DNA from: Ruminococcus sp.
GTDB taxonomy: Bacteria > Bacillota > Clostridia > Oscillospirales > Ruminococcaceae
Direction: 5' to 3'
NCBI GenBank assembly: GCA_017626015.1
Contig: JAGAJO010000005.1
Coordinates: 31,627 to 95,626, forward strand
DNA length: 64,000 bases
The notes under the pieces: generated by a model
The model's database searches: none
Told to the model about the DNA's origin: nothing
What the model saw: only the letters and a program-made list of their open reading frames with translations
Translations under genes and position numbers: made by a program
Part shown: piece after piece, positions 1-8,970 of the stretch
Layout: every line of letters begins with the position of its first letter
Position numbering within the stretch: the stretch's first letter is position 1

Positions 1-608
1 TTTATGTCTATATAGCTCTTCATGAGCCTTACCGCACCTTCGATACCCGTCTTAGAGGTGTTTATGCACAGATCATAATTCTTAGCCTCGCCCCACTTCA
101 TATCGGTGTAATAGTTATAATACGAGGCTCTCCTCTTATCGGTCTTCTTGATAAAATCCTCCGCTTTGTTCTTTTCGATATCGTAACGCTGGAGGATCCT
201 CGCCTTTTTTTCCTTTATATTGCCCGAAACGAAGAAATTTATCACGTTGGGCATTCCCTTCAGGACATAATCCGCACATCTTCCGACTATAACGCACGGA
301 CCCTGCTCTCCCAGCTTTTTAATAGTCTCAAACTGGGCAAGAAAGATCTTATGGTTCAAGGGCATATCCGGATTTATCCTGCCGTCCGCCGTTACGGGAT
401 AATTTCCCATAACAAGCGAAAAGAGAAAGCTGTTGGTATAGGATTCGTCATTTTTCACAAACAGTTCCTGACAGATCCCGCTCTCCTTGGAAGCTATCTC
501 CAACAACTCCTTATCATAAAAGGGAATAGAGAAATCCTGTGCAAGTATTTTGCCTATTTCACGTCCTCCGCTGCCGAATTCACGGCTTATGGTAATAATG
601 GATCTCAT
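1..608 (-). CDS. Cytidylate kinase-like family protein (3' end cut by window)
   Basis: The reading frame starts at ATG 608 behind a good ribosome binding site (AAAGGGGAG) and stays open to the window edge, giving at least 202 residues. The N-terminus MRSIITISREFGSGGREIG is the P-loop (GSGGREIG) of the cytidylate-kinase-like family. A second conserved stretch, GPCVIVGRCADYVL, also belongs to this family. Members are 200-220 residues, so only a few residues are missing. They are soluble nucleoside-monophosphate-kinase relatives whose substrate is often unproven, so CMP kinase activity is not asserted. The gene diverges from the GH95 gene; about 200 bp of AT-rich sequence lies between them. Confidence 0.85.
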   Translation of the reverse strand, partial: MRSIITISREFGSGGREIGKILAQDFSIPFYDKELLEIASKESGICQELFVKNDESYTNSFLFSLVMGNYPVTADGRINPDMPLNHKIFLAQFETIKKLGEQGPCVIVGRCADYVLKGMPNVINFFVSGNIKEKKARILQRYDIEKNKAEDFIKKTDKRRASYYNYYTDMKWGEAKNYDLCINTSKTGIEGAVRLMKSYIDI

Positions 609-818
609 ATAACAACTCCCCTTTCATGCTTTTGTACTGTTTATATTATAGCACACTTTTTGTGTTTTGTATACAATTTTTCAAAAAATTCTTTCACAAA
701 TTTATGCATTTTAATTTGTGCAACTTTCATATACTTTTTAAATTTCATATAACAACATAGCTGTCAGCGTGCAAGTCTGAAATATTACAGATAATTACGA
801 ATAAGTTACAAATCGGGG

Positions 819-847
819 TTGTAATCTGAAAAAAATTATGTTATAAT
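819..847 (+). promoter_or_regulatory. Predicted sigma-A promoter of the GH95-GH26 operon
   Basis: TTGTAA at 819-824 and TATAAT at 842-847 are separated by exactly 17 bp, about 80 bp upstream of the GH95 start. The rest of the 609-928 intergenic stretch is AT-rich with no other feature seen. Confidence 0.65.
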
Positions 848-928
848 AATATAAATATTGATCAATAACGGTTTTGTGTACACTTTACTCCGCACCCTGC
901 GGTGTGCCGTCGCAAAAGGAGAATGAGA

Positions 929-3211
929 ATGAATTTTTCTAAGGTATTATGGTATAAAGACCCCGCCGATGACTGGAACAAGGCTCTGCCGGTGGGCAAC
1001 GGCAGAATAGGCGCAATGGTATTTTCCCAGCCGCTTAGGGAACGTATCCAGCTCAACGAGGACTCCGTCTGGTCGGGAGGATACAGGGAAAGAAACAATC
1101 CGTCCGCTTTGGAAAATCTTGAAAGGGTAAGACAGCTTATCCGCAGTGAAAAGATACCCGAAGCGGAGGCTGTTATATTCGATGCATTCTGCGGAACCCC
1201 CCCCAACGAAAGACATTATATGCCTCTGGGAGATATGACGGCAGAGCATTACGGGGAAGAAAACTGTGTTTTCAAAGCCCGCAGTCTTGATCTTGAAACT
1301 GCGATATGTCTTACAGAATATGAGATAAACGGCGTTAACTTCAAACGTGAGGTCATATGCTCGGCGCCGGATAATGCGCTTGTCATGAACATATCCGCCG
1401 ACAAAAAAGGGTCTGTCAGCGTAAGGATATCTATCGACGGACGTGACGATTATTTTGATTCCAACAGTCCTGTGAACGATACGGATATATCCTACTACGG
1501 CGGCTGCGGCGGAAACGGCGGGATCGGCTTTGCCGCATACATAAGAGTTGTGGGAAAGGGCGGAAAGGTACGCAGATACGGTAATTTCATTCAGGCCGAG
1601 CAGTGCGACGAGATAACGGTGATACTTACTGCACAGACAAGCTACCGCTATAAAAATTACAAGGAGCTTTGCAGGCTTCAGGCGGAAGAGTGTGCAAAAA
1701 AGGACTATGAAGCTATAAGATCGGCGCACATTGCCGATTACCGCAGCTACTTCGACAGGGCGGAATTATCCGTCTGCGACACGAGCGGCGGAAGCTCCCG
1801 TCTGCCTACCGACGAGCGGCTCGCCCTTGTCAGGGAGGGCAAAAGCGACAGCGAGCTTGTACGTCTGTATTTCGATTTCGGACGCTATCTTATGATCGCC
1901 GGAAGCAGGGAGGGTACGCTCCCCCTTAATCTTCAGGGAATCTGGAATCAGGATATGTGGCCGGCATGGGGCGGAAGATATACCGTAAACATCAATACGG
2001 AAATGAACTACTGGCCGGTGGAAAGCTGCAATCTGTCCGAGCTTCACACTCCCCTTTTTGCGCTTATTGAGAAAATGCGTCCCCACGGACGTGAAACGGC
2101 TAAAAAAATGTACGACTGCTCCGGCTTCGTATGTCATCACAACACCGACCTCTGGGGCGATACCGCTCCACAGGATCTATGGATACCCGCAACTCAGTGG
2201 CCTATGGGAGCGGCGTGGCTATGTCTGCACATATGGGAGCATTATCTGTTCACCTGCGATAAAGACTTCCTGTCGGAAAAATATGATACTATTAAAGAAG
2301 CGTCGGAATTTTTCACGGATTTTCTTATAGAGGACAAGTGCGGACGGCTCGTTACCTGCCCGTCACTTTCTCCCGAAAACACCTACATAACCCAGTCCGG
2401 ATCCAAAGGCTCGGTATGTATAGGTCCGTCAATGGACAGCCAGATAATCTACTCACTGTTCACCGCAGTGATATCGGCGGGAGAGATCCTTGACAGGGAT
2501 TCAGAATACTGCTCAAAGCTCCGTGAAATGAGAGAAAGGCTTCCGAAGCCGGAAGTGGGAAAATACGGTCAGATAAAGGAGTGGGCAGAGGACTACGATG
2601 AAGCGGAGCCGGGACACAGACATATATCTCAGCTTTTCGCTCTCTACCCTGCGGATCTGATATCAATGAGAAAAACGCCCGAGCTTGCAAAGGCTGCCAG
2701 AGCTACCCTTGAAAGACGTCTCTCCCACGGAGGAGGTCACACCGGCTGGTCGAGGGCATGGATAATCAATCACTGGGCGAGACTTTTCGACGGTGAAAGG
2801 GTGGAGGAGAATATCAACGCCCTGCTTTCCCATTCGACCTCGGACAATATGTTCGATATGCATCCGCCTTTCCAGATAGACGGAAATTTCGGCGGCTGTG
2901 CGGGAATTACCGAGTCTATGCTCCAAAGCGAAAACGGCGAGATCATACTGCTGCCCGCCCTCTGTCCCTCATGGCGCAGCGGCAGCTTCAGAGGACTGCG
3001 GGCAAGAGGCGGCTTTGAAGTTTCCTGCCGATGGAAGGAAGGAAAAGCCGAGTTATGCGAAGTAATATCCCTCTGCGGTAATAAGTGCAGGCTTGTGTGT
3101 CCGGAAAGCACGGAAATTTTCTGCGGAAACTCCCCTGTGAAATATCACTACAGCGACGGCGCTGCGGAATTTGAGACTATCAGGGGAAAGACATACAGCG
3201 TCAGGTTTTAG
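929..3211 (+). CDS. GH95 family glycoside hydrolase (alpha-L-fucosidase or alpha-L-galactosidase)
   Basis: A 760-residue protein of normal GH95 length, starting WYKDPADDWNKALPVGNGRIG as in family 95. The catalytic set is intact: the N-x-N pair N354/N356 (VNINTEMNYW), the general acid E483 (SPENTY) and D651 (FQIDGNFG). GH95 enzymes invert the anomeric centre and remove alpha-1,2-fucose or alpha-L-galactose from host or plant glycans. There is no signal peptide, so it probably acts in the cytoplasm on imported oligosaccharides. ATG 929 is chosen because AAAAGGAG (914-921) lies 7 nt upstream; GTG 902 and ATG 923 are badly placed. The GH26 lipoprotein gene follows after 21 nt and probably shares its transcript. 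Confidence 0.92.
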   Translation: MNFSKVLWYKDPADDWNKALPVGNGRIGAMVFSQPLRERIQLNEDSVWSGGYRERNNPSALENLERVRQLIRSEKIPEAEAVIFDAFCGTPPNERHYMPLGDMTAEHYGEENCVFKARSLDLETAICLTEYEINGVNFKREVICSAPDNALVMNISADKKGSVSVRISIDGRDDYFDSNSPVNDTDISYYGGCGGNGGIGFAAYIRVVGKGGKVRRYGNFIQAEQCDEITVILTAQTSYRYKNYKELCRLQAEECAKKDYEAIRSAHIADYRSYFDRAELSVCDTSGGSSRLPTDERLALVREGKSDSELVRLYFDFGRYLMIAGSREGTLPLNLQGIWNQDMWPAWGGRYTVNINTEMNYWPVESCNLSELHTPLFALIEKMRPHGRETAKKMYDCSGFVCHHNTDLWGDTAPQDLWIPATQWPMGAAWLCLHIWEHYLFTCDKDFLSEKYDTIKEASEFFTDFLIEDKCGRLVTCPSLSPENTYITQSGSKGSVCIGPSMDSQIIYSLFTAVISAGEILDRDSEYCSKLREMRERLPKPEVGKYGQIKEWAEDYDEAEPGHRHISQLFALYPADLISMRKTPELAKAARATLERRLSHGGGHTGWSRAWIINHWARLFDGERVEENINALLSHSTSDNMFDMHPPFQIDGNFGGCAGITESMLQSENGEIILLPALCPSWRSGSFRGLRARGGFEVSCRWKEGKAELCEVISLCGNKCRLVCPESTEIFCGNSPVKYHYSDGAAEFETIRGKTYSVRF

Positions 3212-3232
3212 TTTTGAAACGAGAGGTAGTCA

Positions 3233-5011
3233 ATGAAAACAAAGCATTTTGCAGCGATCGCAGCGGCAGTGTTGATCTCGGTCACACTGGCAGGCTGCGG
3301 AAATAAAATAGAAAAAAACAGTATGATACAGCCCCCTCCCGTGCAGGAGGACGATCCCTCCGTCGAGGATACAAGCAGTCTGACGGAACAGCAGGAGGAT
3401 CCGCCCGAGGAAGCTCCCGTGGAATTTGAGGAAGCTCAGATCACGGCGAAGGAAACGAAATATGTGAAATTCAGCAAGACCTATAACGCCGAAAGCGGCT
3501 CGATATCCGGCAAGGCAGTCCAGGAATCCGAAAGAGAAGGCTACAAGGGCAAGGGCTATGTAACGAACATTTCCAAACAAAGCGACTGGGAAATAGCGTT
3601 CGATCTCCCGGCGTCCCAGTATTATAATATTTCCATTACAGTCGCTTCGGACGATGCGGTGCAGAACGGCATAGCGTTAAACGGCGAAAAAATAAGCGAA
3701 TTCACCACAGGCGGAAAAGGAAAATTTGAGACCTTCACCTTTAAGAATATACATCTTGAGGAAGGGATAAGCAAGGTCTCCATAATCCCGGAAAACGGCG
3801 TGCTGGACGTAGACTATGTAGACGTGGACGCCAGCGAGGATATATCCAAGCTCAGCCTTAAGCTGAAGGATCCGTCCCTTTCAAACAAGGATTCGGGATA
3901 CAATGCCAAGGCTCTGTATAAATATCTGTGCGACAGCTTCGGAAAAACCGTAATTCTCGGACAGTACGACACCATGGGTACCACCTATGAGAGCGATCTG
4001 ATATTCCGCACCACAGGAAAAAAACCGGCGATCCGTTTCGGTGACTTGATGTGGGCGACTGCAAAGGACGGTTCTGCCGGAAGTCTGGAGGACGAGCTTG
4101 CGGCAGCAGAACAGTGGAGCAGCAGCGGCGGGATAGTAGGATATATGTGGAACTGGTACTCCCCCACCGAGCCTGAAAAAGCAGAAAGCTTCTATGCGGA
4201 GAACACATCCTTTGATCTTAAAAAAGCCGTTACAAAAGAAAAAATAGCGGACAAAACTCCCGAGGAGATCCAGAAGCTTGAAAAGGAAGGCAAGATCTCC
4301 AAGGAATGTGCGGCTGTTATCAGGGATATAGACGAAGTATCGGAAAAGCTGGCACGCCTGCGTGACAACGGCACAGCCGTTATCTGGAGACCCTTGCAGG
4401 AGGCGAGCAACGGATACTTCTGGTGGGGCAGCGATGAGGAATCCTATAAATGGCTGTGGAAGCTGCTTTACGAAAGGCAGACCAAATATCATCAGCTCAA
4501 CAACCTTATATGGGTGTGGTCGGCGCAGAATGCAAGCTGGTATGTAGGCGACAGCTACTGCGACGTTCTTTCGGCGGACGTTTACAGCGACTCCGGCAGC
4601 AAGGGAGGACAGGTCAATTTCCTGCTTCATCTGCAAAGCATATCGGCAAACAAGCCCATAGCCATGAGCGAGTGCGGAAGTCTCCCGCAGATACAGAACA
4701 TTGCGGACGAAAAAGCAATGTGGTCATATATCGGACAGTGGGGCGGAAATTTCATCGTTGACGAAAACGGAAAGCTTTCCGAAGAACACAACTCCGAGGC
4801 TGACCTTATTACAATGTATAACAACAACCTTACCGTCACTGCGGACAAGCTCCCCGATTTCATATCAATGGCAAACGAAATAAAGGAGCAGGAAGAAAAA
4901 TCGGCAACAGAGAAAAAGTCCGACGATACCGCAAGTGACAGCGGAAAGGATAAAAAAGACAGCAAAGACAGCAGTACAAGCGATAAAAACAGCGAAAGCA
5001 AAACAGAATAA
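3233..5011 (+). CDS. Lipoprotein with CBM35-like module and GH26 beta-mannanase domain
   Basis: A 592-residue secreted lipoprotein. The signal peptide ends in lipobox LAGC (Cys22), followed by an acidic linker. Residues about 80-200 form a beta-sandwich carbohydrate-binding module of CBM35/CBM6 type (YNAESG... ending DYVDVDA). The GH26 domain occupies about 210-555, with acid/base E390 in WRPLQEASNGYFWWG and nucleophile E480 in MSECGSLP. The last 40 residues are a charged Ser/Lys/Asp tail. Family 26 retains configuration and cleaves beta-mannan. The protein should be tethered to the outer face of the membrane. Ribosome binding site GAGAGGT; co-transcribed with GH95; a terminator follows. Confidence 0.9.
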   Translation: MKTKHFAAIAAAVLISVTLAGCGNKIEKNSMIQPPPVQEDDPSVEDTSSLTEQQEDPPEEAPVEFEEAQITAKETKYVKFSKTYNAESGSISGKAVQESEREGYKGKGYVTNISKQSDWEIAFDLPASQYYNISITVASDDAVQNGIALNGEKISEFTTGGKGKFETFTFKNIHLEEGISKVSIIPENGVLDVDYVDVDASEDISKLSLKLKDPSLSNKDSGYNAKALYKYLCDSFGKTVILGQYDTMGTTYESDLIFRTTGKKPAIRFGDLMWATAKDGSAGSLEDELAAAEQWSSSGGIVGYMWNWYSPTEPEKAESFYAENTSFDLKKAVTKEKIADKTPEEIQKLEKEGKISKECAAVIRDIDEVSEKLARLRDNGTAVIWRPLQEASNGYFWWGSDEESYKWLWKLLYERQTKYHQLNNLIWVWSAQNASWYVGDSYCDVLSADVYSDSGSKGGQVNFLLHLQSISANKPIAMSECGSLPQIQNIADEKAMWSYIGQWGGNFIVDENGKLSEEHNSEADLITMYNNNLTVTADKLPDFISMANEIKEQEEKSATEKKSDDTASDSGKDKKDSKDSSTSDKNSESKTE

Positions 5012-5015
5012 ACAT

Positions 5016-5053
5016 ATCCGGCTTAGCCTTATGCGGTAAAGCCGGATTTTTTT
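5016..5053 (+). terminator. Intrinsic terminator after GH26
   Basis: ATCCGGCTT (5016-5024) pairs with AAGCCGGAT (5039-5047), followed by a run of seven T. Confidence 0.85.
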
Positions 5054-5083
5054 CGTCGTATTGCACAATATTTTCAAATCATC

Positions 5084-5112
5084 TTGAAAAAATGAAAAAG
5101 ATATGATATAAT
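5084..5112 (+). promoter_or_regulatory. Predicted sigma-A promoter of the CE2 esterase gene
   Basis: TTGAAA (5084-5089), a 17-bp spacer and TATAAT (5107-5112), 41 bp upstream of the start codon. With the preceding terminator this makes the esterase a separate transcription unit. Confidence 0.75.
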
Positions 5113-5153
5113 GAGTTTCATATAAGGGGAAAAATAGAAAGGACGTATTATCT

Positions 5154-6608
5154 ATGAAAAATATCAGCAAAAAAATCGTTGCAGGACTTTGCAGCGCTGC
5201 CCTTGCGGCAGGTATGATGTCAATGGTATCGTTTGCAGAGCCGGAGGCTGCCGCAATGAAGTCCTATGAAGCAACAAGTGACTCCGTTAAGCTCATCGGA
5301 CGTACATACAGATACAACGATGACTCCACATGGATCATAAACTCGGCAAGCGGTGTTGAATTCAAATGCACCGGCACATCCGTAAGATTTAATCTCAGAC
5401 AGAGCGGAGATCCTACAAGAATTGCAGTGTATGTAAACGGCAAGCTTTCAAAGCTCGGTTACATCAAGGCAAATGCAAAGAAACCGGTTATCGATGCAGA
5501 GCTTGAGGACGGCGAGAACACCGTTAAGCTTATCAAGCTTTCAGAATCTGCACAGTCGGTCATCGCCATTGACAGCATAGAGATCGACGGCGACGCTCCG
5601 GTTCCTACCGCAGCAAAGGCTCACTCCGTTGAATTTATCGGCGACTCCATTACCTGCGGCTACGGCGCTGACGGAAGCCTGAGGGAAAGCTTCTCAACCA
5701 AAAATGAGAACGCTGCAAAGACATACGCTTATCTGACAGCTCAGAATCTTGATCTTGATTACAGCTTCTTCTCCAGAAGCGGAACGGGTATAATTTCCGG
5801 CTATACCAGCGGCGCAAGCAAGCAGGAAAACAACCTTATGCCCCCCGATTACGGCAAGGTCTGCTTTACATGGAACTGGATCGACGGAGTATGCCCCGCT
5901 GATTATGAGTGGGATTTCTCTCAGTATCAGCCTGAGCTTGTAGTTATAAATCTGGGTACGAACGACAACTCTTACACCAAGGGAGATCCTGACAAGTGCG
6001 CTGAGTTTACCGAGGGCTATGTTGCCTTCATCAAGCAGGTAAGAGAAAACAATCCCAATGCTACCATTCTCTGCACGCTGGGAATCATGGGACAGGAGCT
6101 TTATCCTCAGATCGAGGATGCTGTTGCCGCATACACCGAGGAAACAGGTGATACAAAGGTCGCTTCCTTTATGTTCAGCCAGCAGGACGGCAACACCAAC
6201 GGCTACGGTTCGGATTATCACCCCTCCGAGCAGTCCCACATAGAAGCTTCCGAGGAGCTTACAGCGAAGATCTCCGAGCTTATGGGCTGGGAGACAGCAG
6301 ATGTAACTGAAACAGGTATGGCAGGTACCGACAAGGCTAATGACCTTATCTTTGAGGATCTTCCTGCAACTGATGATCCTTCAAGCTCCGAGGCTGATCC
6401 AAGCAGCTCTGAATCTTCTTCCGAGACTTCGTCAGACGAATCTTCATCTTCTTCAGCAGCTTCGTCTTCCTCATCGAAGGCTTCATCAAGCAGTTCAAAG
6501 GCCGCAGCGTCTTCCACCACTTCTAACCCCTCAACAGGTGCAGCTACAGGACTTGCAGCTATCGCAGTTCTTTGCGGCGCAATAGTTACAACAAAGAGGA
6601 GAAAGTAA
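5154..6608 (+). CDS. CE2-type SGNH carbohydrate esterase with NPxTG wall-anchor tail
   Basis: A 484-residue exported protein. It has a signal peptide (cleavage near VSFA-EP), an N-terminal beta-sandwich (about 35-150), then an SGNH hydrolase domain with the CE2 signature FIGDSITCGYG. The nucleophile is S165, block III is NLGTND, and D354/H356 sit in SDYHPSEQSH. CE2 enzymes deacetylate xylans, mannans and gluco-oligosaccharides. After about residue 395 comes a roughly 60-residue Ser/Ala linker, then N458-P-S-T-G, a hydrophobic helix and KRRK. That is a sorting-signal layout for covalent wall attachment; no sortase gene is in the window. It follows the GH95-GH26 operon and fits joint attack on acetylated mannan. 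Confidence 0.88.
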   Translation: MKNISKKIVAGLCSAALAAGMMSMVSFAEPEAAAMKSYEATSDSVKLIGRTYRYNDDSTWIINSASGVEFKCTGTSVRFNLRQSGDPTRIAVYVNGKLSKLGYIKANAKKPVIDAELEDGENTVKLIKLSESAQSVIAIDSIEIDGDAPVPTAAKAHSVEFIGDSITCGYGADGSLRESFSTKNENAAKTYAYLTAQNLDLDYSFFSRSGTGIISGYTSGASKQENNLMPPDYGKVCFTWNWIDGVCPADYEWDFSQYQPELVVINLGTNDNSYTKGDPDKCAEFTEGYVAFIKQVRENNPNATILCTLGIMGQELYPQIEDAVAAYTEETGDTKVASFMFSQQDGNTNGYGSDYHPSEQSHIEASEELTAKISELMGWETADVTETGMAGTDKANDLIFEDLPATDDPSSSEADPSSSESSSETSSDESSSSSAASSSSSKASSSSSKAAASSTTSNPSTGAATGLAAIAVLCGAIVTTKRRK

Positions 6609-6637
6609 GCCTCACAACATAATTTTATATAAAAATC

Positions 6638-6672
6638 AACGTCTGCCGTGACTTATCCGGCAGACGTTTTTT
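6638..6672. terminator. Bidirectional intrinsic terminator between CE2 and the ABC permease gene
   Basis: AACGTCTGCCG (6638-6648) and CGGCAGACGTT (6658-6668) form a perfect 11-bp stem. A T run follows on the + strand and an A-rich flank lies on the other side, so it can serve both convergent genes. Confidence 0.85.
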
Positions 6673-6680
6673 ACTGATAT

Positions 6681-7418
6681 TCAGGCGTTTCTTTGGGCAA
6701 TGAGTTTTTTGGAGACGATCACCGCAGCAATAAACTCTGCCAGCACAAAAATGCAGAATACGGCAAAGATAAGCACGCTGTGAGGGATCAGGTCAAAATA
6801 TTCCGGTATCCCGCCGAAAATCTCCTCCAGCCTGCCGTCACTTACGGCTTTTTCGGCAGCTCTGACTGATGCTGTTTTGAAAAGAATATTCATAAAAATA
6901 TGAAAAGCTATTATCATGCCGGAACAGATATACCACCTCTTTTTGCTTGAAACGAAGGTCAGAGGTATATACGCAATGAGCACCGAGACCGCCTGTATCA
7001 GCGGCAGGATACTGCCGAGAGTCACCCCTGTGTCAGGAAAACTTGAGCGCATGACCGAAGCAGCCTCCGATGGACCGCAGCTTACATAACCGCAAAGAAT
7101 AAGCGCTGCGCAAAGCCATGCAAGCGCAATAAGCAATTCCGTAACCAGATTTATTATAACATACCTTACATATCTGCTCTTCTTCATAGGTATACAGTAA
7201 GAAAAAGAAGGTCTGTTCACAATGCTGTCGTAATAGACATACATACTGAACAAAGAAAAATAAATAAGTATAGCAAAAAAATTCAGCGATGAGGAGATAT
7301 AGAAGCTTGCATAAACCAGAACATTTATTGCAAATGCAATAAGATATAGCGAAAAACCTCGTCCACTGGCATTATCAAGCCTGACCGCTGTCTGAAACCG
7401 TCTGTACGTCATATTCAT
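6681..7418 (-). CDS. ABC-2 type transporter permease
   Basis: A 245-residue membrane protein with about six hydrophobic helices and a basic N-terminus, weakly conserved in sequence. It is one nucleotide downstream of the ABC ATPase gene and is the last gene of the regulator-ATPase-permease operon. This order is typical of YtrA-regulated exporters that respond to cell-wall-active peptides. The substrate cannot be told from sequence. Confidence 0.75.
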   Translation of the reverse strand: MNMTYRRFQTAVRLDNASGRGFSLYLIAFAINVLVYASFYISSSLNFFAILIYFSLFSMYVYYDSIVNRPSFSYCIPMKKSRYVRYVIINLVTELLIALAWLCAALILCGYVSCGPSEAASVMRSSFPDTGVTLGSILPLIQAVSVLIAYIPLTFVSSKKRWYICSGMIIAFHIFMNILFKTASVRAAEKAVSDGRLEEIFGGIPEYFDLIPHSVLIFAVFCIFVLAEFIAAVIVSKKLIAQRNA

Positions 7419-7419
7419 T

Positions 7420-8268
7420 CTAGGCTCTCCTTTCTGTAAAATGAAGCATTATTTCTTCAATAGTCGGAATGACCGCAGTGACCCCGGGTCTGCTGAATAT
7501 CTTCTCATCATCGGTAAGAGCCTCTACCCCGAAGGAGTTTTCATGTACGCCTATAAGCTTCCCTGTATCTATCGTGGAAAGTATGCTCTTATCTGTGCGT
7601 ATGAGCCTGTATCTGTCCTGAAGATCGACCTTGCTTTCGCTGAATACTATTTTCCCGTCGTCTATCAGAGTTATATAGTCTCCGATTTTGTCCAGATCAC
7701 CGGTTATATGCGTCGAGAGCATGACGGTATGCTCTTCGTCCATCATAAAATCCGAGATCAGATCTATTATCTCAGATCTGTCGGCGGGGTCTATACCTGT
7801 GGTAGGTTCGTCAAGGATAAGCACTGACGGTCTCATGCTCATAGCCGCAATAAGCTGCAATTTCTTTTTCATTCCAAAGGAAAGCTTAGATATCCGCTTA
7901 TATCTGTCTATTCTGAAAAAATCAAGATAAGTGTTAAAAAAATGGCTGTCAAAATCGGGACGTATCTTCATAAAAAGCTTTTCCAGCTTACCGACTTTGA
8001 AATAGTCATTATAAATCAACTTGTCGAACACTACAGCCAGATCGGAGAAAAATTTCACCCTGTCCTCACTGACGGTATTGCCGTTGATCCTTATTTCTCC
8101 TGCCTTTTTTTCAGTACAGTCGGCTATAGAGTTTATCAGCGTGCTTTTTCCTGCTCCGTTGCGTCCGATCAGACCCATAACAACGCCGGCAGGCACGTCG
8201 ATACTGACGTTGTCCAAGGTAAAGCCCTCCATCTGCACAGTAAGATTTTTTACCTCTATTCCGTTCAT
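7420..8268 (-). CDS. ABC transporter ATP-binding protein
   Basis: 282 residues with all nucleotide-binding motifs: Walker A GLIGRNGAGKST, a signature-like LSFGMKKKLQL, Walker B VLILDEPTTGID and the H-loop in LSTHI. The signature is LSFGM rather than LSGGQ, as in many ABC-2 exporter ATPases. A C-terminal extension of about 60 residues follows. The start ATG overlaps the stop of the YtrA-type regulator (ATGA, 8265-8268), so the two are translationally coupled. Confidence 0.9.
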   Translation of the reverse strand: MNGIEVKNLTVQMEGFTLDNVSIDVPAGVVMGLIGRNGAGKSTLINSIADCTEKKAGEIRINGNTVSEDRVKFFSDLAVVFDKLIYNDYFKVGKLEKLFMKIRPDFDSHFFNTYLDFFRIDRYKRISKLSFGMKKKLQLIAAMSMRPSVLILDEPTTGIDPADRSEIIDLISDFMMDEEHTVMLSTHITGDLDKIGDYITLIDDGKIVFSESKVDLQDRYRLIRTDKSILSTIDTGKLIGVHENSFGVEALTDDEKIFSRPGVTAVIPTIEEIMLHFTERRA

Positions 8269-8654
8269 TGTTCCATTTCTCCTTTTTCTTTATATATTTT
8301 TTCGATCAGCATTTCTATATCCTCCCGGGAGATCGAATACTGCCCGGCAAGGTTCGAAACGTCCCGCAGCTGCTCCTCTATCATCTGCAAATGCGCCGCT
8401 TTTACGTCATCTTCGTTTATCTCCCCTACAAAAACCCCCTTGCCGGGGTGGCTGACAAGCACACCCTCCCCGCACAGATCGTCATATGCCCGCTTACTGG
8501 TAATGACCCCGACCTTTAACTCCTTTGCAAGAGTCCGTATTGAGGGAAGCTGCTCACCGGGTTTCAGATCGCCGCTGAATACCTGTTCCTTTATCTGCTG
8601 TTTTATCTGTTCGTATATCGGTATCTGCGACAGAGCAGAAACCATTAGCTTCAT
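8265..8654 (-). CDS. GntR/YtrA-family transcriptional regulator
   Basis: 129 residues. The N-terminal winged helix has the GntR signature IYEQIKQQIKEQVFSGDLKPG and LPSIRTLAKELKV. The C-terminal part is short, as in the YtrA subfamily, instead of a ligand-binding domain. ATG 8654 is chosen because AAAGGAGGT lies 7 nt upstream; longer starts have no such site. It heads the ABC operon and probably represses it through the dyad at 8708-8749. Confidence 0.9.
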   Translation of the reverse strand: MKLMVSALSQIPIYEQIKQQIKEQVFSGDLKPGEQLPSIRTLAKELKVGVITSKRAYDDLCGEGVLVSHPGKGVFVGEINEDDVKAAHLQMIEEQLRDVSNLAGQYSISREDIEMLIEKIYKEKGEMEQ

Positions 8655-8707
8655 AACAATACCTCCTTTCCTTTGTTCTGCACATATTTTTTGTGGCACT
8701 GTATCTG

Positions 8708-8760
8708 CTGTATCTATCTGTCACTACTGTGATTATATCATAGATACAGTTATATGTCAA
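8708..8760 (-). promoter_or_regulatory. Consensus promoter with inverted-repeat operator for the YtrA-ABC operon
   Basis: On the minus strand, TTGACA (8760-8755), a 17-bp spacer and TATAAT (8737-8732) match the sigma-A consensus perfectly. Perfect 10-bp arms CTGTATCTAT (8708-8717) and ATAGATACAG (8740-8749) lie one inside the spacer and one just downstream of the start point. A bound dimer or tetramer would block the promoter. An extra half-site TGTATCT lies at about 8699. Confidence 0.75.
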
Positions 8761-8876
8761 GTAAAAAATTAAAACATATTGCAAGCGTTTTTGTGCATTT
8801 TGCACATATCTTTTCTTGATTTATTTGTCAGGAATAAAATAACGGCGTAATAACTTGTTAACTTTTATTAAAAAGG

Positions 8877-8905
8877 TTGAATAATGCAGAAAGATATGCT
8901 ATAAT
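8877..8905 (+). promoter_or_regulatory. Predicted promoter of the amino-acid ABC operon
   Basis: TTGAAT (8877-8882), 17-bp spacer, TATAAT (8900-8905), 65 bp before the binding-protein start. Confidence 0.7.
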
Positions 8906-8970
8906 ATTTTATGATCAAGTCCGTGGATATCGGGCAAATACATATTATAATGCTGAAAGGATAATGCTCT

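Noticed and set aside
351-752. 133-codon + strand frame at the window start
   Set aside because: Antisense to the cytidylate-kinase-like gene and extends into AT-rich intergenic DNA.
947-1729. 260-codon reading frame antisense to the GH95 gene
   Set aside because: It mirrors codon structure of a gene with intact catalytic motifs and has no ribosome binding site or recognisable protein.
3881-4636. 251-codon reading frame antisense to the GH26 gene
   Set aside because: Shadow of the GH26 coding frame; no start signal and no family resemblance.
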